Origin: Micrococcales bacterium
GTDB lineage: Bacteria; Actinomycetota; Actinomycetes; Actinomycetales; Microbacteriaceae
Assembly (NCBI GenBank): GCA_947452235.1
Contig: CANGBK010000001.1
Coordinates: forward strand, 33,938 to 97,937
Length of the DNA: 64,000 nucleotides
Direction of reading: 5' to 3'
Positions 43,629 to 54,579 of the stretch are shown in pieces; position 1 is the first letter of the stretch, and the number at the start of each line of letters is the position of its first letter. Below the pieces are notes generated by a model. It saw nothing but the letters and a program-made list of their open reading frames with translations, had not been told where the DNA came from and searched no databases. Position numbers and translations under genes: made by a program.

Positions 43629-44273
43629 ATGGGTAGATACGAGCTGGTAAAGCCATCCCTTCGCAAACGCCTAGCCGCCAGAATCTTCGGTGATCGCCTA
43701 AAGCAAGTCCAACTGGGTAAGAAAATCACCAAACTTTTCATAAATCTCGTTGCCATTTCATTTGTTGGTGCATACACATTGGTCACGATTGTTGATCCTT
43801 ATGGTGGCGCAATGGCTAACGCATTTGAGTTTGATTACAACGTTGGTTCTGAGTCGCAGACCTACGGTTACGCCACCACCCAGACCATCAGCTTTGATCG
43901 AGGTGGCTGGAAGATTGTTACCGGTGATGAAGCGGCGGCTATTTATGTTGCTAATGCTGCACCGCCTGAGACTGGAACAATCAAAGACTTTGCTTTTGCC
44001 CTGGTGATCTCAAATGGTTGGGGTAGAGATCAGTATTCATGTTTGGTAGCCCTTTGGACAAGAGAATCAAACTGGCGTTGGAATGCCTATAACTCGAGTA
44101 GTGGTTCCTACGGTATTCCTCAGGCACTGCCTGGAGCAAAGATGGCTGAGTTTGGTGCTGACTGGCAGACAAACCCAGAGACTCAGGTTCGTTGGGGTAT
44201 CAACTACATCAAGCATCGTTACGCATCTCCTTGCGGTGCGATGGCGCACTCGAACAAAATGAATTGGTACTAA
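43629..44273 (+). CDS. Transglycosylase SLT-like (lysozyme-fold) protein
   Basis: Cell-wall-active exported protein (214 aa). A basic cytoplasmic N-terminus (about 1-33) precedes one membrane helix (about 35-55), then a linker, and a C-terminal lysozyme-like domain (about 115-214) with the catalytic Glu in LWTRESNWRWNAYN and SYGIPQALPG. It is of the type found in actinobacterial lytic transglycosylase and aggregation-promoting proteins. Its TAA shares a base with the next ATG. Confidence 0.88.
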   Translation: MGRYELVKPSLRKRLAARIFGDRLKQVQLGKKITKLFINLVAISFVGAYTLVTIVDPYGGAMANAFEFDYNVGSESQTYGYATTQTISFDRGGWKIVTGDEAAAIYVANAAPPETGTIKDFAFALVISNGWGRDQYSCLVALWTRESNWRWNAYNSSSGSYGIPQALPGAKMAEFGADWQTNPETQVRWGINYIKHRYASPCGAMAHSNKMNWY

Positions 44274-44578
44274 TGCCTAGAAACAACCGACCTAAAGGTT
44301 TTCGTAAAGGCGATGATGATGACGATGAGCCGATGGATATTGCCCGGCTTCGTGATGGCATCAAAAAGACTGTCTTCAAGAATGGGGTTGAGTTCAGTGT
44401 TCAAACCACCTCTGGTAAAACAGCTGAAGAAACCAAGCGGTGGATCTGCCCTTTTTGTAATCTAAGTTTTGGACCAGGGATTTCTCACGTGGTTGCTTGG
44501 GAGAGCGCTGAAGGACCGGGGAAGAGAAGACACTTCCATAACATTTGTTGGCAGAAATTTCAGGGAAGACTATTTTGA
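44273..44578 (+). CDS. Conserved actinobacterial Cys-motif protein
   Basis: A 101-aa soluble protein of a conserved actinobacterial family often labelled ATP/GTP-binding without clear proof. The N-terminus is basic then acidic (KGDDDDDEP). A likely metal site is formed by CPFC (about 62-65) plus HVVAW, HFHNICW (about 87-93). ATG 44273 overlaps the preceding stop; the stop overlaps the TTG of the hydrolase gene. Confidence 0.8.
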   Translation: MPRNNRPKGFRKGDDDDDEPMDIARLRDGIKKTVFKNGVEFSVQTTSGKTAEETKRWICPFCNLSFGPGISHVVAWESAEGPGKRRHFHNICWQKFQGRLF

Positions 44579-45321
44579 ATCAGATTGAGATTCGCTCGAG
44601 CATTGAGCTTCCTGCAATTAGAAAACCAGTCACTCTGGTAACGGAAGATAACCTCAAGCTTGTGGCTGAACTAGCGCTGCCATTAGATAAAGACCCGGTT
44701 GCAACACTGATTATGCTGCATCCTCTACCAACTGCTGGTGGTTTCATGGATTCACATATCTATCGCAAAGCTTCTAATCGTCTTCCAGCTTTGGCAGACC
44801 TCGCAGTTCTAAGATTCAATACCCGTGGAACAGAATCTCCTCATGGTAAAAGTGAAGGTGAGTTTGATGGTGGTCAGCTAGAGCGACTAGATGTCAAAGC
44901 GGCTGTTGAATATGCAATCAAAGAGCAACTACCAAACCTTTGGTTAGTTGGTTGGTCCTTTGGAACAGAGTTGGCCCTCAAGTATGGGCCTGACCAAGCT
45001 GTTCTAGGTGCCATTTTGCTTTCACCACCGCTTCATAGAACATCAGAAGCAGAACTCATGCGTTGGAATGAGACAGATCAGAAGCTAGTTGCCCTTATCC
45101 CAGAGCATGATGATTATCTAAAGCCGGAAGAAGCAGCCGGCAGATTTGCTTGTGTTTCAAAGATTGAACTTATCAATGTTGATGATGCTAAACATCTATG
45201 GGTAGGTGAAACTGCGACCAGAAGAGTTCTAAATGAGATTGTGAAAGTTGTTAACCCAGGTGCATATCCGCTACCAGAATTTATTTCTTATTCTGGTGAG
45301 GAACCCAAACTTCACGAATAA
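44575..45321 (+). CDS. Alpha/beta hydrolase
   Basis: Serine-hydrolase-fold protein (248 aa), similar to short dienelactone-hydrolase/CocE-like proteins. Visible: the HPLPTAGGFMDS loop (about 48-59, oxyanion region), FNTRGTESPHG, the nucleophile elbow GWSFGTE (about 124-130) and the late His in DDAKHLWVG (about 206). The substrate is unknown. TTG 44575 is chosen because it overlaps the previous stop and has GGGAAG upstream; a frame from 44545 is possible. Its end overlaps the convergent transporter gene by 41 nt. Confidence 0.85.
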   Translation: MNQIEIRSSIELPAIRKPVTLVTEDNLKLVAELALPLDKDPVATLIMLHPLPTAGGFMDSHIYRKASNRLPALADLAVLRFNTRGTESPHGKSEGEFDGGQLERLDVKAAVEYAIKEQLPNLWLVGWSFGTELALKYGPDQAVLGAILLSPPLHRTSEAELMRWNETDQKLVALIPEHDDYLKPEEAAGRFACVSKIELINVDDAKHLWVGETATRRVLNEIVKVVNPGAYPLPEFISYSGEEPKLHE

Positions 45322-46342
45322 TCAGCAGCAGTGTTGCCGCCATAGGTATGGCTAGAAGTGAACCTAAGATACCTAAAAGTGAACCACCGGTTAGAGCAGA
45401 AACAACAACTAGAGCGGCTGGAACATTCACTGCTCGCTTCATGATTCTCGGTGCAATAACGTAAGCCTCAATCTGCATATAAAGCAGGATTGAGATAGCA
45501 ACAATCAGGGTAGTCTGCGGGCTAGTTGTAGCGGCTGTGACCAAGATCACTATTGAAGCACCTGAAATTGAACCAATCATTGGAACTAAAACAAAAAGGA
45601 AGTCAATAAAAGCCAAGACCACCGCGAACTTCACTCCAGCTATCAAAAGGACAATAAACACGATAGATGCGTTGATAGATGCAATAACTACCTGACCCAT
45701 AACGTATTTACCAACCGAGGCAATCACCTGATCCACGATTAGGGTTACTTTTTTGCGCTGAGTTTTAGCAACCAGGTTGATCATGACTGACTTGATTGAG
45801 TGAAGTGAACTCATGAAATACAGTGTCAAAATACAAACAGTTAGAGCAGCAATTGCGCCATTGAAAAGTGTGATTCCTACTTGAACAACACCGCCAAGTA
45901 AGTTGGGCCAGTTCTTACTATCAACCAAGTAAGCACCGGAGGTGTTTACTGCAGTGCTGATGGCTCCACCAAAACGATTATCCAAAGAGTTAATCCAAGG
46001 TAACTGAAGGAATTCCTTAAGTAGTTCTGGAAGGTGGGTAACAAAAGAGCCGGTCTGAGAAATCAGTGGTGGAACAATCAAGAAGATAACTGTGGTCAGA
46101 ACACCGAGTAATCCAAGAACGACGATGCTAATTGCATAGCCTCGTTTCTTGACTTTCTTTTGAATCGTTTGAACTAGAGGCTCAAGACCTAAAGTAATAA
46201 ACAATGCTGTGAAGATTGAAGTGATGATGCTGGCAATAGAGATAACCGCATTACCTAGAGCAATAGCAGTTAGCACTCCAAGCCCAAGAAGTAATCCAAC
46301 CTGGTAGGGGTGATTGATTTTCACATGGGTTGAATTAGGCAT
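45281..46342 (-). CDS. AI-2E family transporter
   Basis: Membrane protein of the PF01594 family (353 aa, about eight helices). It shows the N-terminal helix pair, the central soluble segment (about 75-150), and the family C-terminal part with PAALVVVSALTGGSLLGILGS. Members include the proposed AI-2 exporter TqsA and Na+/H+ antiporters, so the substrate is open. It lies 13 nt downstream of the DivIVA-like gene on the same strand. Confidence 0.9.
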   Translation of the reverse strand: MPNSTHVKINHPYQVGLLLGLGVLTAIALGNAVISIASIITSIFTALFITLGLEPLVQTIQKKVKKRGYAISIVVLGLLGVLTTVIFLIVPPLISQTGSFVTHLPELLKEFLQLPWINSLDNRFGGAISTAVNTSGAYLVDSKNWPNLLGGVVQVGITLFNGAIAALTVCILTLYFMSSLHSIKSVMINLVAKTQRKKVTLIVDQVIASVGKYVMGQVVIASINASIVFIVLLIAGVKFAVVLAFIDFLFVLVPMIGSISGASIVILVTAATTSPQTTLIVAISILLYMQIEAYVIAPRIMKRAVNVPAALVVVSALTGGSLLGILGSLLAIPMAATLLLIIREVWVPHQNKK

Positions 46343-46355
46343 GGCTAACTATTCC

Positions 46356-47444
46356 TTAGTCGACGTCTTTTTTGATTTGATCTATAACCTGAGTTAGGTT
46401 CTCCAGATAAACCAGAATGCTTGACTTCTCGTGTTTGATTTTGCGTTCTTCTGCCTCAAGTGAGTGTAAGCGGGCAGCAACCTTAGTTTGGGTTGAAGAC
46501 AGAATAGATCTGGCTTCAATTTCAGCGTTAGCGATAATCTCATCGGCACGCTTGCGTGCCTCTTCAATAATCATCTTGTTTTCTGATTTAGCACCTGTTT
46601 CGATAGCATCTGCTTCAAGCTTGGCTGTTGATAGACGAATCAGAGCCGTTGAAAGTTGAGCGTTAGCATCATCCAAATACTTTTGGGTCTGAGCAACCGC
46701 TTCCTGATACTTTCTCTGGTATTCCGCTTCTGCTTCAGCTCTTCTAGCTGTTAGTTCAAGATTCAGATCGATTCTTGCCTGCTCGCTAATTAGGGCATCG
46801 GTAAGTTCTTGTTCAAGCTTGCCGGTTAGCTGACGTTCTGCAATAAGTTTTCTTTCAGCGATAGCTCTATCTGCTTCAGAGTTCTTAACTTCAATCTCAC
46901 GTTTAGTAGATGCTCGCATCTTGGCAACCTCAGTTGCAACAGAGCCTCTAAGGCTTCCAGCCTGTCTTTGAGCTTCATCAACGATGGCCTTAGCTTCAGC
47001 ATTAGCTTTAGCCATAGTCTCGTCATAGTCGCTTTTAGCCGCGTTGATAATACGGTCAGCACGCTTTTGGGCTTCTGCTACAAGTTGATCGTGGTATTCC
47101 TGGCCGTCGGCTTTTAGTTGCTCAACGTCTTTAGAGACAGTTTCAATGATGGCTGCACGTTCAGATTCGGCATCTTTGACTAGGGATAGGGCTAGTTCTT
47201 CAGCAGTGCTAAGAATTTGGGCGGCTTTAGCACCAACACCTGCATAGGTTGGGCTATCGTGCTCAGAAACCTCTTTTTCAAGCTCTAAGAGCCTGTTTTG
47301 AGCATCACGGAGTTCAGCCACCAACTGGGTGTTTAGGGTGGTCAGGTTGATGAGTTCTTTGCGGAAATCCCGGATAGCGTCATCAACAGCAGGGCGGTCG
47401 TAACCCCGCATAACTACTGGGAATTCGGTCTCTTCGGCTGCCAA
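46356..47444 (-). CDS. DivIVA-like coiled-coil protein (paralogue 1)
   Basis: A 362-aa protein with an N-terminal DivIVA-type membrane-binding segment (VVMRGYDRPAVDDAI, about 10-24) and then almost continuous coiled coil to residue 355, rich in Ala, Glu, Lys and Arg. Proteins like this organise the pole or septum and direct cell-wall growth in actinobacteria. It shares the VVMRGYDR...VD block and overall layout with the protein at 54580-55632. The start is TTG at 47444 with AGGAG upstream. Confidence 0.85.
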   Translation of the reverse strand: MAAEETEFPVVMRGYDRPAVDDAIRDFRKELINLTTLNTQLVAELRDAQNRLLELEKEVSEHDSPTYAGVGAKAAQILSTAEELALSLVKDAESERAAIIETVSKDVEQLKADGQEYHDQLVAEAQKRADRIINAAKSDYDETMAKANAEAKAIVDEAQRQAGSLRGSVATEVAKMRASTKREIEVKNSEADRAIAERKLIAERQLTGKLEQELTDALISEQARIDLNLELTARRAEAEAEYQRKYQEAVAQTQKYLDDANAQLSTALIRLSTAKLEADAIETGAKSENKMIIEEARKRADEIIANAEIEARSILSSTQTKVAARLHSLEAEERKIKHEKSSILVYLENLTQVIDQIKKDVD

Positions 47445-47520
47445 AATGGCTCTCCTGGGGCTTTCGGTAGGATAGACGTAAAGTCTTTATACCCCTCAAG
47501 TTTAGCCCGAAAGGAGCCTC

Positions 47521-49242
47521 ATGCGGTTTGTTGTTGCAACTGTGCTCCTGGTGCTATCTGCCTTAAGTATCGCGGTTGGGTTCATCCTGAAGGGTCCGTT
47601 TGACGCTAATTCCAGCCACAAGGTCGCTTTCAAGGTCGAATCTGCTTATTCATACCAGGTGATCCCACATTCCACTCTGACCGCCTATGACGGTGAAATT
47701 ACAGTTAAGGCCTCTGGAACCAAACAGGTTTTCTACGCAGATGCCAGAGAACGCGATATCCAGGATTGGATTGGAACTTCGAACTTTGTTCGTCTAAACG
47801 TCACTCCAAACCAAAAGCATCCTGATGTGACTGTCATTAATGCCGGGGGAGAAGACACTAACCCTGAAGGTAGTGACCTTTGGCGAAGCTCAGTCAAGGT
47901 TAGAAATGAACTTCAAACTAAAGTTTCGATGTTTGATGACACCGGGGTTCTTCTAGCTAGCGATGGTTTGCATCGTGGCCCATCAGAAGTCACTGTGATC
48001 TGGAATCAAACCGGAATCATCAACTGGCCGTTGGTTTTTATCTTCACTGGATTAGGGCTTCTTATTGTTGCTTTGATTGCCAACTATCTAGCTTTTAGGC
48101 ACATTAGAAAACTTAGAGGACCTAAACGAAAGATTCCTAAGGCACCTAAAGGTCCAAGACTTCGTAAACAAAATCGTATGGACATTCCAAGACGTGGAAG
48201 AAGAAGTATTGGCCGTAACGCCAGACGAATGATGGTTGCGCCGGTTGGTCTTATCACTCTTTCACTTCTGGCTGGGTGTTCTTCAACAACACCAACTGAT
48301 ACTGCTTCACCTAAATCAAAGTTTGAACAGGTCAACGTGGTTCTAACTGACCCTCAGCTACAGAGAATTGTTAGAGATGTTGCAGGAACAGTAAAAGAAG
48401 CAGATAACACCAGAGATTCATCACTACTACTAACTAGAGCTGATGGACCTGCGCTTGAAGTTCGTAAAGTTCAGTATTTATTGCAGGTGAAGAGTAAGAA
48501 GATTCCTCGACTAACTGGAATTATCTCTAACCCAATTACCGTTGCTTTGCCAATGCAGTTACCAGATATCAACCTGGGTTGGCAACCGAGAACTCTTATG
48601 GTGGTCACCAAATCTGCTTCATCAACCAAAGCTCCACAGATGCTAGTTATGCAGCAGGCAACTCCAAGAGAGAACTACAAGCTTTGGTACGTGGTTGATT
48701 TGATGCCTACCGAATTCCCAAGCGTTGCAGCTGAGAATGTTGGAGCTCTAAGCGTAGATCCAAACAATGACTATTTGGTTAGCCCAGTTAAATCAATCCC
48801 ATTCAAATACGGTGATGTTCTAAACAAAGGTGATTTGAGTAAATATGCTCCAGAGTTTGACCTAACTGCTGACCAGTATTACGCAGCCATCTCACAGTCT
48901 CAAGCAGACCAGAAGGAAACTCTGAAGAAGGCTAAAGTTGCAGTCAAGTTCCAGCACACTCTTGGTAATCCAAACATCATCGGTATGTTGACTTTAGGCG
49001 CTGGTGGTTTAGTTGCGATGTCTATGAACGATATTTCAATAATCAAACCAACTGTTAGAACCTCTGCTGTCTCTGTCACCCAGCTAGATCAAAAACTTTT
49101 ACTCGGAGCTCCTGGAAGTTCCACAGGTATCAAGGTCATCTATGAAAACATGTTGCTCTTCTATGTTCCAGCAGGAACTACCGAGAAGATGCGTTTGATT
49201 GGTGCAACTCAAGGACTACTTAGCGTAAAGGCATTGAATTGA
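47521..49242 (+). CDS. Membrane protein fused to an internal lipoprotein-like domain
   Basis: A 573-aa protein of a type I associate with Microbacteriaceae; function unknown. Residues 1-23 form a membrane helix, about 24-160 an extracytoplasmic domain, about 167-190 a second helix, then a very basic cytoplasmic stretch (about 193-235). A lipobox-like LLAGC with Cys253 follows a hydrophobic run, after which about 320 extracytoplasmic residues form the C-terminal domain. AAAGGAG precedes the ATG at 47521. The thioredoxin-fold gene starts 4 nt before its end. Confidence 0.75.
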   Translation: MRFVVATVLLVLSALSIAVGFILKGPFDANSSHKVAFKVESAYSYQVIPHSTLTAYDGEITVKASGTKQVFYADARERDIQDWIGTSNFVRLNVTPNQKHPDVTVINAGGEDTNPEGSDLWRSSVKVRNELQTKVSMFDDTGVLLASDGLHRGPSEVTVIWNQTGIINWPLVFIFTGLGLLIVALIANYLAFRHIRKLRGPKRKIPKAPKGPRLRKQNRMDIPRRGRRSIGRNARRMMVAPVGLITLSLLAGCSSTTPTDTASPKSKFEQVNVVLTDPQLQRIVRDVAGTVKEADNTRDSSLLLTRADGPALEVRKVQYLLQVKSKKIPRLTGIISNPITVALPMQLPDINLGWQPRTLMVVTKSASSTKAPQMLVMQQATPRENYKLWYVVDLMPTEFPSVAAENVGALSVDPNNDYLVSPVKSIPFKYGDVLNKGDLSKYAPEFDLTADQYYAAISQSQADQKETLKKAKVAVKFQHTLGNPNIIGMLTLGAGGLVAMSMNDISIIKPTVRTSAVSVTQLDQKLLLGAPGSSTGIKVIYENMLLFYVPAGTTEKMRLIGATQGLLSVKALN

Positions 49243-50123
49243 GTAATCCAGCTTTCCAAGGTGCCGTAGATTTCTCAGGTCTAGTTCAAAAACAAATCAA
49301 AGAACCTGAGCAGGTAACTGTTCCGGCCCTAGTAGTTGAACTTGAGCAAGCAACCTTTAGAGCTGTTGTTGAACTAAGCAACGTTGTTCCTGTTTTGATT
49401 TCCTTTTATGAAAATAATCAACCTGAATCTATTTCACTAACCTCCAAGTTAGAAAAACTTGTTCTCGAAGCTAACGGGAAACTGTTCCTAGCTAAGGTCA
49501 ACACTGAAACTCAACCTGAGTTAGCCAAAGCGTTCAACATCTCAACCCCTGCTGCAGTTGTTCTACTGCTCACCGGTGAACCAAGACCGCTATTCCAAGG
49601 TGATCAGAACGAAGCAGACCTGGTTACTTTCCTCAATCGATTACTTGAACTAGCTGCGAAGCAGGGACTAAATGGTCAGCTAACTGTTGGAGATCCAGAA
49701 GTTGAACCAGTAGTTGCACTGAGCCCCGCTGAACAAGAAGCCTTCGATGCTATGGAAGTTGGGGATTTTGATAAGGCTGTTGCTATCTATGAGAAAGAAC
49801 TCAAAGAGAAGCCCAACAACGATGCGCTTATTGAACGTCTAGCTCAAACCAAATTGGTCCAAAGAACCTATAACCAAGACTTTGAAAAGCAGTTGGCGAT
49901 TGTTCCAGAAACCCCTGAACAAGCTATAACCAAAGCAGATTTCATTATGGCAACTGGCGATGCAGAATCTGCTTTCGCTATGTTGTTAGCATGCTTTGAC
50001 ATTGCTAATCCAGATCAGAAAAAAGCACTAACCACCGCTTTGTTGGAACTATTTAATGTTGTTGGTAAAGCACATCCAAGCGTTATTGATGCTCGTAAAG
50101 CATTAGCTGTGAGAATGTTCTAG
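49239..50123 (+). CDS. Thioredoxin-fold TPR co-chaperone (CnoX/YbbN-like)
   Basis: A 294-aa protein with a thioredoxin-like domain (about 30-145) followed by TPR-type helices (about 165-290), the CnoX/YbbN layout. In this family it protects or hands over unfolded proteins to chaperones. The active-site CxxC of thioredoxin is absent: the matching position reads YENNQPES, and the protein has a single Cys near the C-terminus, so it is not an oxidoreductase. The TTG start overlaps the previous gene by 4 nt; iscS-like follows by 2 nt. Confidence 0.82.
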   Translation: MSNPAFQGAVDFSGLVQKQIKEPEQVTVPALVVELEQATFRAVVELSNVVPVLISFYENNQPESISLTSKLEKLVLEANGKLFLAKVNTETQPELAKAFNISTPAAVVLLLTGEPRPLFQGDQNEADLVTFLNRLLELAAKQGLNGQLTVGDPEVEPVVALSPAEQEAFDAMEVGDFDKAVAIYEKELKEKPNNDALIERLAQTKLVQRTYNQDFEKQLAIVPETPEQAITKADFIMATGDAESAFAMLLACFDIANPDQKKALTTALLELFNVVGKAHPSVIDARKALAVRMF

Positions 50124-50125
50124 CC

Positions 50126-51310
50126 ATGAGCGTTTATCTTGATTACGCAGCAACAAGTCCTCTAAGACCTGAGGTCTTAGATTGTTACGTTGAATACTTA
50201 AAGACTCTAGGTAATCCCTCATCGGTTCACACTGCCGGTCAATTAGTTAGACGAGCACTCGAAGAAGCACGCGAAGAATTAGCTAAAAGTGTTGATTGCA
50301 ATAGAAATGAAGTTATCTTCACATCTGGTGGCACTGAGAGCAATAACCTTGCAATCAAAGGTTTGTTTTGGCAGCAAAGAACTTTAGATCCTGCCAAGAA
50401 GATCATCATTTCGGCGGGAACAGAACACCATGCTGTTATTGACCCTATTGAATGGTTAGAAAAACATGATGCTGCGGACATCGTCTGGGTTCCCGTTGAC
50501 TATGACGGCAATGTTGATCTGAATTGGCTCGAAGTCTTTCTAAGTTCAAAAGGTAGTGAAGTTGCACTAATTAGCCTTATGTGGGCTAATAACGAAACCG
50601 GCGTTATTACAGACATCAAGAAAGTCACCGAGCTTGCTGATAAGTATTCAATTCCAGTTCATAGTGATGCCATAGCTGCTTTTGGTCACATTGAAACCAG
50701 CTTCAAAGATTCTGGTTTAGCTGCCATGAGCATTTCAGCTCACAAAGTTGGTGGCCCAATCGGGGTTGGTGCTCTGATTGTTTCTAGAGCAACAAAACTA
50801 GTTTCATTAGTTCACGGTGGCGGTCAAGAGCGAGGGATGCGATCAGGAACCATGAATGCTCCTGGTGCTAAAGCCTTTGCCCTCGCTGCGACAAACACCA
50901 TTGCCGAACTAAAAGCAGAGACTCAAAGGCTTCAAGAGCTAAGAGACAAACTAGTTGAGGAAGTAAGCAAAGTGACAGCTGTTGCAAAACTCACCGGTCA
51001 AAAAGCTCCTCGGATGCCTCACAACGCTCACTTTGTCTTTGAGGGTTGTTCAGGAGATTCCTTATTGTTCCTATTGGATCAGCAGGGCATTGAAGTTTCT
51101 ACTGGATCTGCTTGTCAAGCAGGAGTAAACGGTCCTTCACATGTTCTAGTGGCTATGGGTAGAAGCGCTGCCGAAGCTTATGGCTGTTTACGTGTGACAC
51201 TTGGAACGGATAGTTCTGAAGAAGACATCACGGCTTTCATCAGTGCACTACCTAAAGCTGTTGAAGGTGCACTAAAAGCCGGAATACCTCAAACGGGGGA
51301 TAGTAAATGA
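50126..51310 (+). CDS. Cysteine desulfurase (IscS/NifS family)
   Basis: PLP enzyme (394 aa) that releases sulfur from cysteine for tRNA thiolation and Fe-S assembly. Motifs: TSGGTESNNLAIKG (about 67-80), the PLP Lys in SAHKVGGPIGVGAL (about 203-216) and the catalytic Cys loop STGSACQAG near 332-340. It overlaps mnmA by 4 nt, so it most likely supplies sulfur to MnmA directly. Confidence 0.95.
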   Translation: MSVYLDYAATSPLRPEVLDCYVEYLKTLGNPSSVHTAGQLVRRALEEAREELAKSVDCNRNEVIFTSGGTESNNLAIKGLFWQQRTLDPAKKIIISAGTEHHAVIDPIEWLEKHDAADIVWVPVDYDGNVDLNWLEVFLSSKGSEVALISLMWANNETGVITDIKKVTELADKYSIPVHSDAIAAFGHIETSFKDSGLAAMSISAHKVGGPIGVGALIVSRATKLVSLVHGGGQERGMRSGTMNAPGAKAFALAATNTIAELKAETQRLQELRDKLVEEVSKVTAVAKLTGQKAPRMPHNAHFVFEGCSGDSLLFLLDQQGIEVSTGSACQAGVNGPSHVLVAMGRSAAEAYGCLRVTLGTDSSEEDITAFISALPKAVEGALKAGIPQTGDSK

Positions 51311-52455
51311 AAGTTTTAGCCGCGATGAGTGGTGGTGTTGATAGTGCTGTTGCAGCTGCAAGAGCAGTTGAGGCGGGTCACGAGGTGGTTGGTGTTCACC
51401 TAGCGCTATCTCGGATGCCAGGAACGCTTAGAACTGGTTCTAGGGGTTGTTGCACCATCGAAGACAGCATGGATGCTCAAAGAGCGGCAAACGTGATTGG
51501 TATCCCTTATTACGTTTGGGATTTCAGCGAACGATTCAAACTGGATGTTGTTGATGATTTCATTTCGGAATATGAGTCAGGTCGAACACCCAACCCCTGC
51601 ATGAGATGTAATGAACGAATCAAGTTCGCTGCTCTTCTAGAAAAAGGTTTAGCTCTAGGATTTGATGCCATCTGTACTGGGCACTATGCAAGCATCCTGA
51701 CCGATGACGAGGGTAATCTGGAGTTGCACCGATCACTTGCAGTTGCTAAGGACCAGAGCTATGTTCTTGGGGTTCTAACAGCAGAGCAACTAAAGCACGC
51801 AATGTTTCCTATTGGTGCATCAGCTTCCAAGGATGACATTCGAGCGGAAGCAGCTGCTAGAGGACTATCGGTAGCTGCTAAACCTGATTCTTATGACATC
51901 TGCTTTATTCCTGAAGGTGATACTCAAGACTGGTTAGCTGATCGTCTTGGTTCAACAGCTGGTGAGATTGTTGACATGGAAGGCAATGTTTTAGGTCAAC
52001 ATGCTGGAGCACATGGTTTCACTGTTGGTCAAAGAAAAGGTCTTTCGATTGGGAAGCCTGCTGTTGATGGTAAACCTCGTTATGTTTTGGCTGTTGATGT
52101 GAAATCAAACAAGGTTGTTGTCGGTCCCGCTAAAGCATTAGCTGTGAAAGAGCTGATTGGCTCTAAATACACCTGGTGCGGTAAACCTAAAGCTAACGCG
52201 CAAGAGTTCTTCGATGCACTGGTTCAGGTTAGAGCCCACGGCGAGCAGGTTCCTTGTCAGGTATCGGTAACCGAAGACCAGATGGTAATCAAGTTAGAGG
52301 AGCCGATCCTGGGAGTTGCTCCAGGGCAAACAGCAGTTATTTATCTTGGTTCAAGAGTTCTGGCACAGACCACTATTGATTCAACAGTGTCTGCTGTTGA
52401 TGATTTCTCAAGCGCCTCGGCGAGCATATCTGGCTCTGTCAATGGTGCTGTTTAG
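51307..52455 (+). CDS. mnmA: tRNA-uridine 2-sulfurtransferase MnmA
   Basis: Thiolates U34 of Lys, Glu and Gln tRNAs (382 aa). The PP-loop AAMSGGVDSAVAA is at about 5-17. The catalytic cysteines lie in NPCMRCNERIKF (near 98) and DSYDICFIPEGD (near 199). It works with the cysteine desulfurase encoded just upstream. ligA begins 9 nt later. Confidence 0.97.
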   Translation: MKVLAAMSGGVDSAVAAARAVEAGHEVVGVHLALSRMPGTLRTGSRGCCTIEDSMDAQRAANVIGIPYYVWDFSERFKLDVVDDFISEYESGRTPNPCMRCNERIKFAALLEKGLALGFDAICTGHYASILTDDEGNLELHRSLAVAKDQSYVLGVLTAEQLKHAMFPIGASASKDDIRAEAAARGLSVAAKPDSYDICFIPEGDTQDWLADRLGSTAGEIVDMEGNVLGQHAGAHGFTVGQRKGLSIGKPAVDGKPRYVLAVDVKSNKVVVGPAKALAVKELIGSKYTWCGKPKANAQEFFDALVQVRAHGEQVPCQVSVTEDQMVIKLEEPILGVAPGQTAVIYLGSRVLAQTTIDSTVSAVDDFSSASASISGSVNGAV

Positions 52456-54579
<2,124 letters not shown>

